In this document: positions 8,016 to 16,609 of the stretch, piece by piece | How positions within the stretch are numbered: the stretch's first letter is position 1 | How the letters are laid out: the number at the start of each line of letters is the position of its first letter | DNA from: Lysobacter sp. Root916 | GTDB taxonomy: Bacteria > Pseudomonadota > Gammaproteobacteria > Xanthomonadales > Xanthomonadaceae | DNA: 55,423 nt | Assembly: GCF_001429785.1 (NCBI RefSeq) | Contig: NZ_LMJF01000001.1 | Location: 185,170 to 240,592 of the forward strand | Reading direction: 5' to 3' | The notes under the pieces: model-generated | What the model saw: the letters and a program-made list of their open reading frames with translations, nothing else | What the model was told of the DNA's origin: nothing | Databases searched by the model: none | Position numbers and translations under genes: made by a program

Positions 8016-8932
8016 CAGCGGGCTTCCTTGGCCTTGGCGGTTTGTTCGGCCAGGGTCTTGTCGAACGCGCGCTCGGCCTTGTCGGCGTAGGCGCGGCAGC
8101 TCATCGGGGTTTTGTGCGGGGCGGCGGTGTCGGCCGGGTCCCAGCCGCTGGCGTCCGGGTGCGGCGTCAGCAGCAGGTCGCAGGGCAGGGCGCGCACGGC
8201 GGCGAAACCGCGCCGGTAGTCGTCGGCGATGTGCGGATAGCGCGGGTTGTCGACCAACTGGTAGCCGGGCGCGCTCAGACTGTCGGCGTAGGCGATGTGG
8301 GCGGGCTTGCCGTCGATGCGGTCGTCCCAGGTCCAGCTGATGCTGCCGGGCGTGTGCGCCGGGGTGAAATGCGCGGTGAAGCGCAGGCCGCCGAGCTCGA
8401 CGGTTTCGCCGTCCATGACGATGCGCTGGACCTGCACCGGCGGGAACAGCATGCCCTCGCCGAAGTGGATGTCGTCGCTGCCGCCGCGCGCCAGCAGCAC
8501 CGCGGCCTCGGCGTTGCCGACCGCCTGGGCGCCGGTCGCGCGCTGGATCTGCGCCAGGGCGCCGATGTGGTCGATATGGGCGTGGCTGTGCAGGATCAGT
8601 TTGAGCTGCGAAGGTTCGACGCCGAGTGCGCGCATGTGCTTCAGCAGCATGTCGCCGGCCTGCGGCAGGCCGGTGTCGATCAGCACGGCGCCGGCGTCGG
8701 TCTTGATCAGGACCGCGCTCAAGCCGGCGGTGCCGATGTACCAGCTGCGTTCGGCGACGCGGAACGGCGCCACCGGCTGGCGCCAGCTGTCCCAGCTGGA
8801 ATAGGCACTGGCTTCGGGGAGCAGGGCTTCGGCGGCGGTGCTGCCGGCGGCGGCATTTCCTGTGGCGACCAGGGACAGGGCGAGAGCGAGTGCGGCTTGG
8901 CGCAGCGATGGCATCGGGCGGGTTCGGGGCAT
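8015..8932 (-). CDS. Subclass B3 metallo-beta-lactamase
   Basis: A 305-residue secreted enzyme with an N-terminal signal peptide (cleavage near residue 29). Zinc ligands are the HAHIDH motif (His117, His119, Asp121, His122), His193 in PAHTPGSISW and His258 in LLTPHPD. The segment YADSLSAPGYQL is typical of B3 enzymes such as L1. All ligands are present, so hydrolysis of penicillins and probably carbapenems is expected from the family. An internal ATG (MPSLRQ) gives an equally good signal peptide. No LysR or AmpR regulator is adjacent. It is coupled to the NUDIX gene. Confidence 0.92.
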   Translation of the reverse strand: MPRTRPMPSLRQAALALALSLVATGNAAAGSTAAEALLPEASAYSSWDSWRQPVAPFRVAERSWYIGTAGLSAVLIKTDAGAVLIDTGLPQAGDMLLKHMRALGVEPSQLKLILHSHAHIDHIGALAQIQRATGAQAVGNAEAAVLLARGGSDDIHFGEGMLFPPVQVQRIVMDGETVELGGLRFTAHFTPAHTPGSISWTWDDRIDGKPAHIAYADSLSAPGYQLVDNPRYPHIADDYRRGFAAVRALPCDLLLTPHPDASGWDPADTAAPHKTPMSCRAYADKAERAFDKTLAEQTAKAKEAR

Positions 8933-9117
8933 GCGAGGGGGCGCACAGTGTCGGCGATTCGCGCAGGCGCAGCCAGCATCGGCGCGCGATTTTGCAGCTT
9001 ATTCCCGCATCGCGCCCGGTCCGCGTTAAGCGCCGCGTCTTCACGTGACTTCTGGCCCGGTATGCCGGTGCCGGGCAAGGTTAGGGTGGGCGTCTTCTGG
9101 GGAAAACGGAGACTTCC

Positions 9118-10506
9118 ATGCGCCTGCGCCATCTCGCGCTGCTGCTGGCCGGCCTGACGACGACTTCGGCCGCATTTGCGGCCGACGCCGATCGCTGGAC
9201 CTTGCCGGTCGCGGTCAAGAAACTCGACAACGGTCTGACCGTGGTCGTGTCCGAGGATCACACCTCGCCCACGGTCGGCGTCAGCGTGGTCTACCACGTC
9301 GGCATGCGCCTGGAGCCCAAGAACCGCACCGGCTTCGCCCACTTGTTCGAGCACCTGATGTTCGAAGGCACGCCGAACGCGAAGGAAGGCGTGTTCGACC
9401 GGGTGATCACCGGCGGTGGCGGCCGCAACAACGGCTCCACCCGTGCCGACTTCACCAACTACATCGAAGTCGCGCCGGCCTCGGCCCTGGAGCCGATCCT
9501 GTGGCTCGAAGCCGACCGCATGAAGACCCTGGACTTCAACCCGACCACGCTCAAGAACCAGCAGGACGTGGTCAAGGAAGAGATCCGGGTCAACGTGAAG
9601 AACCAGCCCTACGGCGGCTTCATGTGGATCGATATCGGCCAGCAGGCGTTCCAGAAGTGGGAGAACAACCACGACGGCTACGGCAGCTTCCAGGACCTGG
9701 AGAACGCCAGCCTCGAGGACGTGGCCGCGTTCCACCGCGACTATTACGGCCCCAACAACGCCGTGCTCGGCCTGGCCGGCGACATCACGCCGGAGCAGGG
9801 CTTCGCGCTGGCGCAGAAGTACTTCGGCGAGATCCCGGCGCGCAAGACGCCGGCCGCGCCGGACTATCGCGAAGGCCTCAACACCCAGGAGAAGCGCATC
9901 GTCCAATCCGACGCGCTGGCCCAGGTGCCGGCGATCGCGGTGGGCTGGAAGATGCCCGACCGCGGCAGCAAGGACCAGGCGCCGATGGCGGTGCTGGGCG
10001 CGCTGCTCGCCGACGGCGACGCTTCGCGTTTCTACCAGGGCACGGTCAAGGGTCGCGAGCTCGCGCTCAACATGGAGCTGCTGTACGGCCTGACCAGCGA
10101 GTGGGAATACGACGGCCCGACCCTGTTCGTGGTCAACGCGCTGTACAAGCCCACCTCCAGCGCCGACGCGCTGCTCAAGGCGTTCGACGAAGAGATCGCC
10201 AAGGTCGCCGATCAGGGCGTGGACGATGCCGCGCTGAAGCGGGTCAAGACCCAGTTGCTGGCCAATTGGTACAACGGCCTGGAGACCTTCATCGACCGCG
10301 CCGACGCGCTGGCCAAGCTGCAGACCCTGTGGGGCGATGCCGGGGTGGTCAACCAGATTCCGGGCTGGATCGAAGGCGTGACCTCGGCCGACGTACAGCG
10401 CGTGGCCAAGACCTATCTGACCCCGGCCAACCGCACCGTGATCGACCGCAAGCCCGCGGCGATGCTGGCCCCGGCCGCCGCGCCCGCCGCCGCCAAGAAG
10501 AACTGA
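9118..10506 (+). CDS. M16 zinc peptidase, catalytic subunit
   Basis: A 462-residue pitrilysin-family protein with a signal peptide (about residues 1-21, ending AFA). The inverted zinc motif HLFEH is at residues 75-79 with HLMFEGTPN following, and the downstream glutamate-bearing helix VVKEEIRVN is present. Periplasmic M16B proteins usually work as a pair of one active and one inactive chain. The next gene, 10 nt downstream, is the inactive partner. GGAG precedes ATG 9118. The substrate is unknown; peptides in the periplasm are likely. Confidence 0.92.
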   Translation: MRLRHLALLLAGLTTTSAAFAADADRWTLPVAVKKLDNGLTVVVSEDHTSPTVGVSVVYHVGMRLEPKNRTGFAHLFEHLMFEGTPNAKEGVFDRVITGGGGRNNGSTRADFTNYIEVAPASALEPILWLEADRMKTLDFNPTTLKNQQDVVKEEIRVNVKNQPYGGFMWIDIGQQAFQKWENNHDGYGSFQDLENASLEDVAAFHRDYYGPNNAVLGLAGDITPEQGFALAQKYFGEIPARKTPAAPDYREGLNTQEKRIVQSDALAQVPAIAVGWKMPDRGSKDQAPMAVLGALLADGDASRFYQGTVKGRELALNMELLYGLTSEWEYDGPTLFVVNALYKPTSSADALLKAFDEEIAKVADQGVDDAALKRVKTQLLANWYNGLETFIDRADALAKLQTLWGDAGVVNQIPGWIEGVTSADVQRVAKTYLTPANRTVIDRKPAAMLAPAAAPAAAKKN

Positions 10507-10516
10507 GGAGACGACG

Positions 10517-11941
10517 ATGAAGACCCATCCGAACCTGATCGCCGTCGCGATCTCCTTGAGCCTGGCTTTCGCCGGCGCCGCGCAGGCCGGCCCCAAGGCC
10601 GCGCTGCCCGCGCAGTTGCCCGCATACGCGCCCGACCGCCCGCTGCCCGTGCCCAACATCGTCAAGAAGACGCTGTCCAACGGCCTGGAGGTGTGGGTGC
10701 TGCCGCGCGACGGCATGCCGCGCGTCGACTACGTGCTGGCGATCCGCAACGCCGGCTACGCCGCCGATGCGGCCGACGCGTCCGGCTTTGCCGCGCAGCT
10801 CGCGGGCCTGCTCAACGAAGGCACCGCGCAGCGCAATTCCAAGGCCATCGCCGAAGCGGCGCAAGGCTACGGCGGCAGCGTTGGCGCTTCGGCCAACAAC
10901 GACGGCATCAACCTTTACGGCGATGCGCTGGTGTCCAACGCCGCGCCGATGCTGGCTCTGTTGGCCGAGATCGCGCGCACGCCGGCGTTCCCGGACGGCG
11001 AGGTCAAGCTGGCCCAGGCCAACGCCCTGCAGGCGCTGAAGGCGGCCGAAGCGCAGCCCTCGTTCAAGGCTTCGCGCGCACTGCTGACGGCTACTTACGG
11101 CGACCATCCCTACGCGCGCACGCAGCCTACCGAGAGCATGATCTCGGCGATCACGCCGCAGCAGCTGCGCGCCGAGCACGCGCGCCGTTTCCGTCCCGAT
11201 CGCGCCTTGCTGGTGATCACCGGCCGGGTCACGCCCGAGGACGGCTTCAAGTTCGCGCAGGCCTCCTTCGGCGACTGGAAAGCCAGCGGCGAGGCGATCG
11301 CCGACACGGCGCCCGCGCGTCGCGAGGCCAAGCCCAGCTTCGTGCTGATCCAGCGCGACGGCAGCGTGCAGTCGACGCTGCGCCTGGGGCGCCCGGCGAT
11401 TCCGGTCACCGATCCCGACTACGTGCCGATGCAGTTGGCCAGCACGGTGCTGGGCGGCGGTTTCAGCAGCCGCGTCAATCAGAACCTGCGCGAGGACAAG
11501 GGCTACACCTACGGCGCCAGCGCGGGCCTGCAGGCCGCGCGCGCCGGCGGGCGCGTGCAGGGCGGCGCGGACGTGCGCAACGAGGTCACCGGCGCGGCGC
11601 TGAAGGAGTTCTTCCACGAGTTCGAGCGTCTGGGCCAGGAAGCGGTGCCGGCGCAGGAGCTGGAGGACACCAAGCGTTACATCGCGGGCGGTTACATGAT
11701 CAGCAACCAGCAGCAGGGTTCGGTCGCGGCGACCTTGGCCAATCAGTGGCTGATGGGGCTGCCGTCGGATTTCCTGGGGCAGTATGTGCCGCGCATTCGA
11801 GCGGTGGATGCTGGGCAGGTGCAGGCCTTGGCCAAGAAGTATTTCGTGCCGGCCGATCAGTCGATCGTGGTGGTCGGCGATGGCAAGGCGGTGGCTGAGC
11901 AGCTCAAGGCCTATGGAGAGTTCGTCGCGCCGGCGAAGTGA
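10517..11941 (+). CDS. M16 family protein, non-catalytic subunit
   Basis: A 474-residue secreted partner of the preceding peptidase, with a signal peptide ending AQA near residue 25. Where the zinc motif should be, the sequence reads FAAQLAGLLNEGT, so the HxxEH ligands are absent. It keeps the C-terminal-type motif LREDKGYTYGASAGL, whose Arg/Tyr pair is used by M16 pairs to bind substrate. It should therefore complement the active chain rather than cleave by itself. A strong GAGGAG lies 6 nt before ATG 10517. Confidence 0.9.
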   Translation: MKTHPNLIAVAISLSLAFAGAAQAGPKAALPAQLPAYAPDRPLPVPNIVKKTLSNGLEVWVLPRDGMPRVDYVLAIRNAGYAADAADASGFAAQLAGLLNEGTAQRNSKAIAEAAQGYGGSVGASANNDGINLYGDALVSNAAPMLALLAEIARTPAFPDGEVKLAQANALQALKAAEAQPSFKASRALLTATYGDHPYARTQPTESMISAITPQQLRAEHARRFRPDRALLVITGRVTPEDGFKFAQASFGDWKASGEAIADTAPARREAKPSFVLIQRDGSVQSTLRLGRPAIPVTDPDYVPMQLASTVLGGGFSSRVNQNLREDKGYTYGASAGLQAARAGGRVQGGADVRNEVTGAALKEFFHEFERLGQEAVPAQELEDTKRYIAGGYMISNQQQGSVAATLANQWLMGLPSDFLGQYVPRIRAVDAGQVQALAKKYFVPADQSIVVVGDGKAVAEQLKAYGEFVAPAK

Positions 11942-12205
11942 GTTGGCAGGCGGCCTGCTTCGCGTCTACGCCACGCTCTAGCATTGAGCCCCCTCTCCCG
12001 CTTGCGGGAGAGGGTTGGGGTGAGGGTAGTGCAGCGCTGCAGGCGCAAATGCCCTTGCTCCTGCGACCATCATCTCCGCGAGAGCCCAAGCACCATTTGC
12101 CTGGGCCGGAAGAAGTGACTTCAGAGCGCGGTCGGAGCGTCGACGACAGCCCGTAGGATGCGGTGAGCCAAAGGCGAACCGCATCGTCGCGCGTCGCTGC
12201 CAGCC
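11942..12205. repeat. Intergenic interval with two palindromic repeats
   Basis: This interval separates the convergent M16 and membrane-protein genes. It holds a CCCTCTCCCGCTTGCGGGAG palindrome with its GAGGGTTGGGGTGAGGG tail (about 11990-12028). It also holds a second copy of the GTAGGATGCGGTGAGC element (12153-12186, partner at 268-299). No gene seen. Confidence 0.7.
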
Positions 12206-12679
12206 TTAGCCCGCATCCAACGCATGCTTCAACAAAACCCTAGCCGCCACCGCGCCCAGCACCACTCCGACCGCGCCGTACAGCAACGCGCTCAAAAAGA
12301 AGCCGAGTCCGCCGCCGACGAAGCCGATGCCGGCGCCGGTCAGCAGCGCGAACAAGGCGTAGGAGGGAACGAACAGCAGATAGGCGATCCAGTCGTGGCG
12401 GTCGCCGTCCTGGCGCGGGTCCAGCGGTTTGCCGGTGACCGCCCAGCGCGCGGCCATCTTGGCCAGCCAGAAGGGCGCGGCCAGCAGCGCAGCGGCTTCC
12501 AATACTTTCAGGCCGACCACCAGGCCGACTGCGAGCAGCGCCCCGCTGATCCACCACGCGGCTTCGTGGCCGGGTGCGGCGTAGCCAGCCAGCCAGGCGC
12601 CGATCGCGAACGCGGCCGCGAACAGGCCGACGGTGTAGAGGATCGCCTTGCCGGCGTTGCGCACCTCGCCGCGACTCAT
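12206..12679 (-). CDS. Small integral membrane protein
   Basis: A 157-residue protein with about four hydrophobic helices (AILYTVGLFAAAFAIGAWLAG, an ISGALLAVGLVVGLKVLEAA-type helix, and two near the C-terminus rich in Gly). The loop KPLDPRQDGDRHDW is the only charged stretch. No family was recognised. ATG 12679 overlaps the stop of the upstream gene by 4 nt (ATGA), so the two are coupled and probably act together. Confidence 0.75.
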   Translation of the reverse strand: MSRGEVRNAGKAILYTVGLFAAAFAIGAWLAGYAAPGHEAAWWISGALLAVGLVVGLKVLEAAALLAAPFWLAKMAARWAVTGKPLDPRQDGDRHDWIAYLLFVPSYALFALLTGAGIGFVGGGLGFFLSALLYGAVGVVLGAVAARVLLKHALDAG

Positions 12680-13089
12680 GCGGCGTCCTTGCGTCGGCCC
12701 CCGACCAGGCGCGAGGCCAGCCAGGCCGCCGGGATCGGCAGCAGCAGGCCGGCGACGGTCATCCACAGCGGGTGCGGGATCATCAGGCTGTTGGCGATCA
12801 CGCCCAGCACCACCAGCACGCCGATGGTCAGGGCCGCGCCGCGCTTGTGCAGGCGCGAGATCAGCGCCGCGACCAGGCCGCCGTCGAACGCACCCGCGAC
12901 CCAGCCCAGCAGCACCAGCGCCATCGCGGCCGGCGGCGCGCCGGCGATATGCGCGGCCAGCGCGTCGGGGTCGGCCAGGTTCGTGCCCGGCGCAGGCGGA
13001 TGCAGGATCACCCCGCCGAACTCGCACAGCGTGATCGTGATCCAGGCCACCACCAGCCCTGCCAGCACCGCCAGTATCGTGCGTCCCAT
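12676..13089 (-). CDS. Small integral membrane protein
   Basis: A 137-residue protein with four predicted helices. The segment between helices 1 and 2 (GGVILHPPAPGTNLADPDAL) looks extracytoplasmic. ATG 13089 is preferred over the longer frame because GGAGACAGG sits just upstream. It forms a two-gene unit with the following gene through a 4-nt overlap. No function was recognised. Confidence 0.75.
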   Translation of the reverse strand: MGRTILAVLAGLVVAWITITLCEFGGVILHPPAPGTNLADPDALAAHIAGAPPAAMALVLLGWVAGAFDGGLVAALISRLHKRGAALTIGVLVVLGVIANSLMIPHPLWMTVAGLLLPIPAAWLASRLVGGRRKDAA

Positions 13090-13194
13090 GTCCTGTCTCC
13101 CCGAGCGATCGCGGCGAGCATCGCCGGTCGCGCGTATCGCCGCAAGCACGGCGGCTGTGCGCATAATCGGCGCCCCGACTCACGGAGCCAGCGC

Positions 13195-13836
13195 ATGTCC
13201 GCCAGCCCCTCCGATCCGCGCGCGCCCGACGCCGACCGCACTATCGCCACCCCGCCGCCGCGTCCGCGCCTGCTCGCCTTCGCCGGCAGCCTGCGTCAGG
13301 CTTCCTACAATCGCCGCCTGATCCCGATCCTGGCCGAAGGCGCGCGCGCCGCGGGCGCGGACGTCGAGCTGATCGATCTGCGCGACTACTCGCTGCCGGT
13401 CTACGACGGCGATCTCGAGGCCGCCGGCATGCCCGACAACGTGCACCGCTTGCAGGCGCTGATGGCCGGCTGCGACGGCCTGCTGATCAGCACGCCCGAG
13501 TACAACGGCTCGATGCCGGCGCTGGTCAAGAACACTCTGGACTGGATGTCGCGCGCCACCGCCGACGGCCGCTCCGGCACCCTGCTGTTCCAGGACAAGA
13601 TGGCCGGCATCGTCTCGGCCTCGCCGGGGCCGCTGGGCGGAATCCGTTCGCTGCTGGTGCTGCGCGACGCGCTGTCCAAGCTCGGCCTGCTGGTGGTGCC
13701 GCAGCAGGTCGCGGTGGGCGCGGCCGCCGAGCGCCTGCCCGAGACCGGGGTGCTTACCGACGAACGCCTGCGCGGCGCCGTGCTCGGCGTCGGCGCGGCC
13801 GTGGTCCGTCATCTGTGCAAGGGAGTGGCGGCATGA
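13195..13836 (+). CDS. NADPH-dependent FMN reductase (flavodoxin-like)
   Basis: A 213-residue cytoplasmic flavoprotein. It has the phosphate-binding loop FAGSLRQASYNRRL (about residues 29-42) and the family signature STPEYNGSMPALVKNTLDW, as in YieF/ChrR-type quinone and chromate reductases. These reduce FMN, quinones or metal oxyanions with NAD(P)H. The first 25 residues are a disordered Pro/Asp-rich extension. The start at 13195 lies just past the divergent membrane gene; the long upstream frame is its shadow. The stop overlaps the thioesterase ATG by 4 nt. Confidence 0.9.
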   Translation: MSASPSDPRAPDADRTIATPPPRPRLLAFAGSLRQASYNRRLIPILAEGARAAGADVELIDLRDYSLPVYDGDLEAAGMPDNVHRLQALMAGCDGLLISTPEYNGSMPALVKNTLDWMSRATADGRSGTLLFQDKMAGIVSASPGPLGGIRSLLVLRDALSKLGLLVVPQQVAVGAAAERLPETGVLTDERLRGAVLGVGAAVVRHLCKGVAA

Positions 13837-14342
13837 AAGGCCAACAGCGCGAATTGAACCTGCGATTCCTCGCCCAGCCCACCGACGTCAATTACGGCGG
13901 CAAGGTCCACGGCGGCATGGTGATGAAGTGGATCGACCAGGCCGGCTATGCCGCCGCGGTCGGCTGGAGCGGCAAGTACAGCGTGACCGTCGCGGTGGGT
14001 GGGATCCGCTTCGTCGCCCCGATCCGGATCAGCGACCTGGTCACCGTGCACACCAAGCTGATCCACACCGGCACCACCAGCATGCATTTCGCGGTCGACG
14101 TGAAGGCGCGCGACCCGGGCCTGGACGACGGCGAGCCCGAGGAGCGGCTGTGCACCCACTGCGTGATCGTGTTCGTGGCCATGGACCAGGTCGAAGGCAA
14201 GCCGACCCCGGTACCGCCCTGGACCCCGACCAGCGAGGACGACAAGCGCCTGGCCGAGTACGCGCTCAAGGTGATGGAGCTGAGCAAGGGCATCGAGGCG
14301 ACGGTGGAGCGCTACCTCAGCCAGAGTTCCGACCCGCTGTGA
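13833..14342 (+). CDS. Acyl-CoA thioesterase (hotdog fold, YciA-like)
   Basis: A 169-residue hotdog-fold enzyme that hydrolyses acyl-CoA to free acid and CoA. The signature DVNYGGKVHGGMVMKWIDQA (about residues 18-37) contains the Asn, the Gly-rich helix start and the catalytic Asp region of acyl-CoA hydrolases. The length is typical and there is no signal peptide. ATG 13833 overlaps the FMN reductase stop (ATGA), and GGGAG lies 8 nt upstream; the GTG at 13815 is a weaker alternative. A terminator follows at 14405-14431. Confidence 0.9.
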   Translation: MKGQQRELNLRFLAQPTDVNYGGKVHGGMVMKWIDQAGYAAAVGWSGKYSVTVAVGGIRFVAPIRISDLVTVHTKLIHTGTTSMHFAVDVKARDPGLDDGEPEERLCTHCVIVFVAMDQVEGKPTPVPPWTPTSEDDKRLAEYALKVMELSKGIEATVERYLSQSSDPL

Positions 14343-14400
14343 GCCCTTAGGCGGTTCCCGCCGTTGAAAAGGCGGAGGTGGGTAGGGGCGAGGCAGGAAC

Positions 14401-14432
14401 AAAAAAGGCCGCCCTGAGGCGGCCTTCTTATT
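14401..14432. terminator. Bidirectional terminator
   Basis: A perfect 9-bp stem AAGGCCGCC/GGCGGCCTT (14405-14413 with 14418-14426, loop CTGA) is flanked by A6 on the left and CTTATT on the right. It can end both the thioesterase transcript and the convergent NlpC/P60 transcript. Confidence 0.85.
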
Positions 14433-14454
14433 GGAGATTTAGCGGCTTAGCGCT

Positions 14455-15174
14455 TCAGATCCCTTCGACCCGGCGCGCTTCCATGAACTTGCCGCTCCAG
14501 TAGCCGGTGTCCAGGCTGGACACGGTCACGTCCTTGCCGGTGCGCGGGGCGTGCACGAAGCGGCCTTCGCCCAGGTAGATGCCGACGTGGTCGACCCGGC
14601 CCTTGCGGCCGAAGAACACCAGATCGCCTTCGCTGAGGTCGTCGCGGTCGCTGATCAGCTCGCCGGTCTTGGCCATCTCGCGCGAGACGCGCGGCAGCTC
14701 GATGCCCAGGGCGTTGCGGAACACGTAGCCGACCAGGCCGCTGCAATCGAAACCCTTGTCCGGGGAGTTGCCGCCCCAGCGGTAGGGCGTGCCGAGCAGG
14801 GCCAGGGCGCGCTGCAGCATGCCCTTGATGCGGCCTTCGCCGGCCGGAGCGGCGCTGGCGTTGGTCTTGTTGAGGTTCGCGGCGCCGGGCGCCAGCAGAC
14901 GGTTGAGATCGGTGGCCAGCAGCAGGGCGCGATCCGGCAGGGTCATCGCGTCGGGCAGCAGGTGGCGGGTGGCCGGGGCCGGGGTGTCGGCGGAGTCGCC
15001 GCTCATGGCCGAACCGCCGGCCAACGAGGCCACGGCGGAGGGCTGCTCCTGCGCCAGCGCCGGCAGCGCCAGGGCGGCCAGGCAGAGGGCAAATGCAATG
15101 CGGAATGCGGCCCGCGCAAGGCGGGGGGCGGTGGTGGCTGCTGGGCGGCCTTGGCGGAGAAGCTGGGTCGTCAC
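14455..15174 (-). CDS. Secreted NlpC/P60 peptidoglycan endopeptidase
   Basis: A 239-residue exported cysteine peptidase of family C40 that cuts peptidoglycan stem peptides. The signal peptide ends about residue 41 (LPALA). After a low-complexity linker, the NlpC/P60 domain spans about 116-237 with Cys144 (GFDCSGLVGYVF), His196 (RVDHVGIYLG) and His208 (RFVHAP). It starts at GTG 15174; no ATG is available ahead of the signal sequence. A paralogue lies directly upstream on the same strand, 117 nt away, and the two share the catalytic domain but not the anchor. Confidence 0.92.
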   Translation of the reverse strand: MTTQLLRQGRPAATTAPRLARAAFRIAFALCLAALALPALAQEQPSAVASLAGGSAMSGDSADTPAPATRHLLPDAMTLPDRALLLATDLNRLLAPGAANLNKTNASAAPAGEGRIKGMLQRALALLGTPYRWGGNSPDKGFDCSGLVGYVFRNALGIELPRVSREMAKTGELISDRDDLSEGDLVFFGRKGRVDHVGIYLGEGRFVHAPRTGKDVTVSSLDTGYWSGKFMEARRVEGI

Positions 15175-15291
15175 GCGGTCATCACTGAATCAACACCGAG
15201 CGATCATGCCTGCCGAAAGGGAGCAGAAGGTTCAAATTTCGTTAGCAGTCCGTTAACAAGCCTGTGATTTTGCTCACATTTTGGCCGCCGA

Positions 15292-15957
15292 CTACTTCAG
15301 AACCCGTTTCGCCCCGCTGTAATGGTCGCGCCAGTAGGGCCCGTCCAGACGGTCCAGACGGACCGTGCCGCCGGTGCTGGGGGCGTGCACGAAGCGGCCC
15401 TCGCCGACGTAGATGCCGACGTGGCTGACGTTGCCGGAACTGCCGAAAAACACCAGGTCGGCGGCCGCCAGGCGCTCGGGCGCGATCTTCGGCCCCTGAA
15501 AGCCTGCCAGGTCGCGCGAGGTCCGCGGCAGAGTCAGCGCCAGCATGTCGCGGTAGACGTAGTTGACCAGGCCGGAGCAGTCGAAGCCGCCCTCGGGGGT
15601 ATTGCCGCCGTAGCGGTAGGGCGTGCCGACCAGGCTGATCGCGCGCATCAGCACCGCATTGGCCGAGGCCGGGTCGGCCGGCTCGACCACCGGCCAGACC
15701 CGGGGGCTGATGGTCGGAGCGGGGCGGCGCACGGTTTCGCGACCGCCGCCGCAGGCCGCGAGCAGGGCGCAGGCCAGGCCGATCGCCAGCCAGCGCGGCG
15801 CCGCGACCGGCCACGGGCTCGCGCCGCGCGCTGGCGCGGGGGCGGTGTTGCCGGGATAATGCGCGGCCTTCGTCACGGCCGTTAGCTTGGCGGCTGGCGC
15901 CGGCGACGACAAGCCTTCGCCGCGCCGGCCTACCGCCGTCGCCGCTTTCTTACCCAT
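15292..15957 (-). CDS. NlpC/P60 endopeptidase, lipoprotein form
   Basis: A 221-residue C40 peptidase. A lipobox LAAC (Cys69 from this start) follows a hydrophobic stretch, so it should be lipid-anchored. The catalytic domain carries Cys127 (GFDCSGLVNYVY), His179 (VSHVGIYVG) and His191 (RFVHAP). The 50 residues before the signal sequence are unusually long. GTG 15876 would shorten the leader by 27 residues and may be the true start. It is divergent from slyD, with only 36 nt between ATG 15957 and slyD. Confidence 0.85.
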   Translation of the reverse strand: MGKKAATAVGRRGEGLSSPAPAAKLTAVTKAAHYPGNTAPAPARGASPWPVAAPRWLAIGLACALLAACGGGRETVRRPAPTISPRVWPVVEPADPASANAVLMRAISLVGTPYRYGGNTPEGGFDCSGLVNYVYRDMLALTLPRTSRDLAGFQGPKIAPERLAAADLVFFGSSGNVSHVGIYVGEGRFVHAPSTGGTVRLDRLDGPYWRDHYSGAKRVLK

Positions 15958-15993
15958 CCGCGCCGCTGTGTCGGCCGCCAGTCGAGTCCCGCA

Positions 15994-16488
15994 ATGAAAA
16001 TCGAGAAAGATCGCGTCGTCCGTTTCCACTACACCGTCTCCGAGCGCGCTGCCCACGAGCTGGGCCAGGAGCCGCTGGAGAGCTCGGAAGGCCGCGATCC
16101 GCTGGCGATCCTGATCGGCCACGGCAACATCATCCCGGGCCTGGAGACCGCCATGGACGGTCGCGAGGCCGGCGAGAAGTTCGAAGTCGACGTGGCCGCG
16201 GCCGATGCCTACGGCGTGCGTCAGGAAGGCCTGACCCAGCGCGTGCCGAAGAAGTATTTCAAGGACGCGCGCCTGGAGCCCGGCATGCAGGCCGTGCTGC
16301 CGACCAACTTCGGCCCGCGCGCGGTGACGATCCAGAAGGTCGGCATGAGCGTGGTCGACGTCGACCTCAACCACCCGATGGCCGGCAAGGACCTGCATTT
16401 CGCGGTCGAGATCGTGGAAGTGCGCGAGGCCAGCGCCGAGGAAGTCGAGCACGGCCACGTGCACGGCGACGGCGGTCACCAGCACTAA
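15994..16488 (+). CDS. slyD: FKBP-type peptidyl-prolyl isomerase SlyD
   Basis: A 164-residue cytoplasmic prolyl isomerase/chaperone. The FKBP half has ILIGHGNIIPGLETAMDG, the insert-in-flap domain follows (about 70-125), and the sequence returns with VDVDLNHPMAGKDLHF. The C-terminal tail is short but His-rich (VEHGHVHGDGGHQH), a reduced form of the metal-binding tail of SlyD. A strong terminator lies 20 nt after the stop. Confidence 0.93.
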   Translation: MKIEKDRVVRFHYTVSERAAHELGQEPLESSEGRDPLAILIGHGNIIPGLETAMDGREAGEKFEVDVAAADAYGVRQEGLTQRVPKKYFKDARLEPGMQAVLPTNFGPRAVTIQKVGMSVVDVDLNHPMAGKDLHFAVEIVEVREASAEEVEHGHVHGDGGHQH

Positions 16489-16508
16489 GCTGCGCCGCGC
16501 ATCGACAA

Positions 16509-16540
16509 GAAAACGGCCCGCGCTGCGGGCCGTTTTCGTT
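16509..16540 (+). terminator. Rho-independent terminator after slyD
   Basis: A perfect 13-bp stem GAAAACGGCCCGC/GCGGGCCGTTTTC (16509-16521 with 16525-16537) with a GCT triloop. The downstream arm ends in TTTTC. Confidence 0.88.
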
Positions 16541-16609
16541 GCTGGCACACTCATTGCCCCAAACTTCCAGCCGATCCGCCGCGCTGGGTACGGCGCGTAG
16601 AGTGCCGGC

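Noticed and set aside
7527-9044. A 505-residue frame suggesting a fusion of NUDIX and metallo-beta-lactamase
   Set aside because: The N-terminal part is an Arg/Pro-rich shadow; the lactamase is in another frame and the NUDIX gene has its own ATG at 8015.
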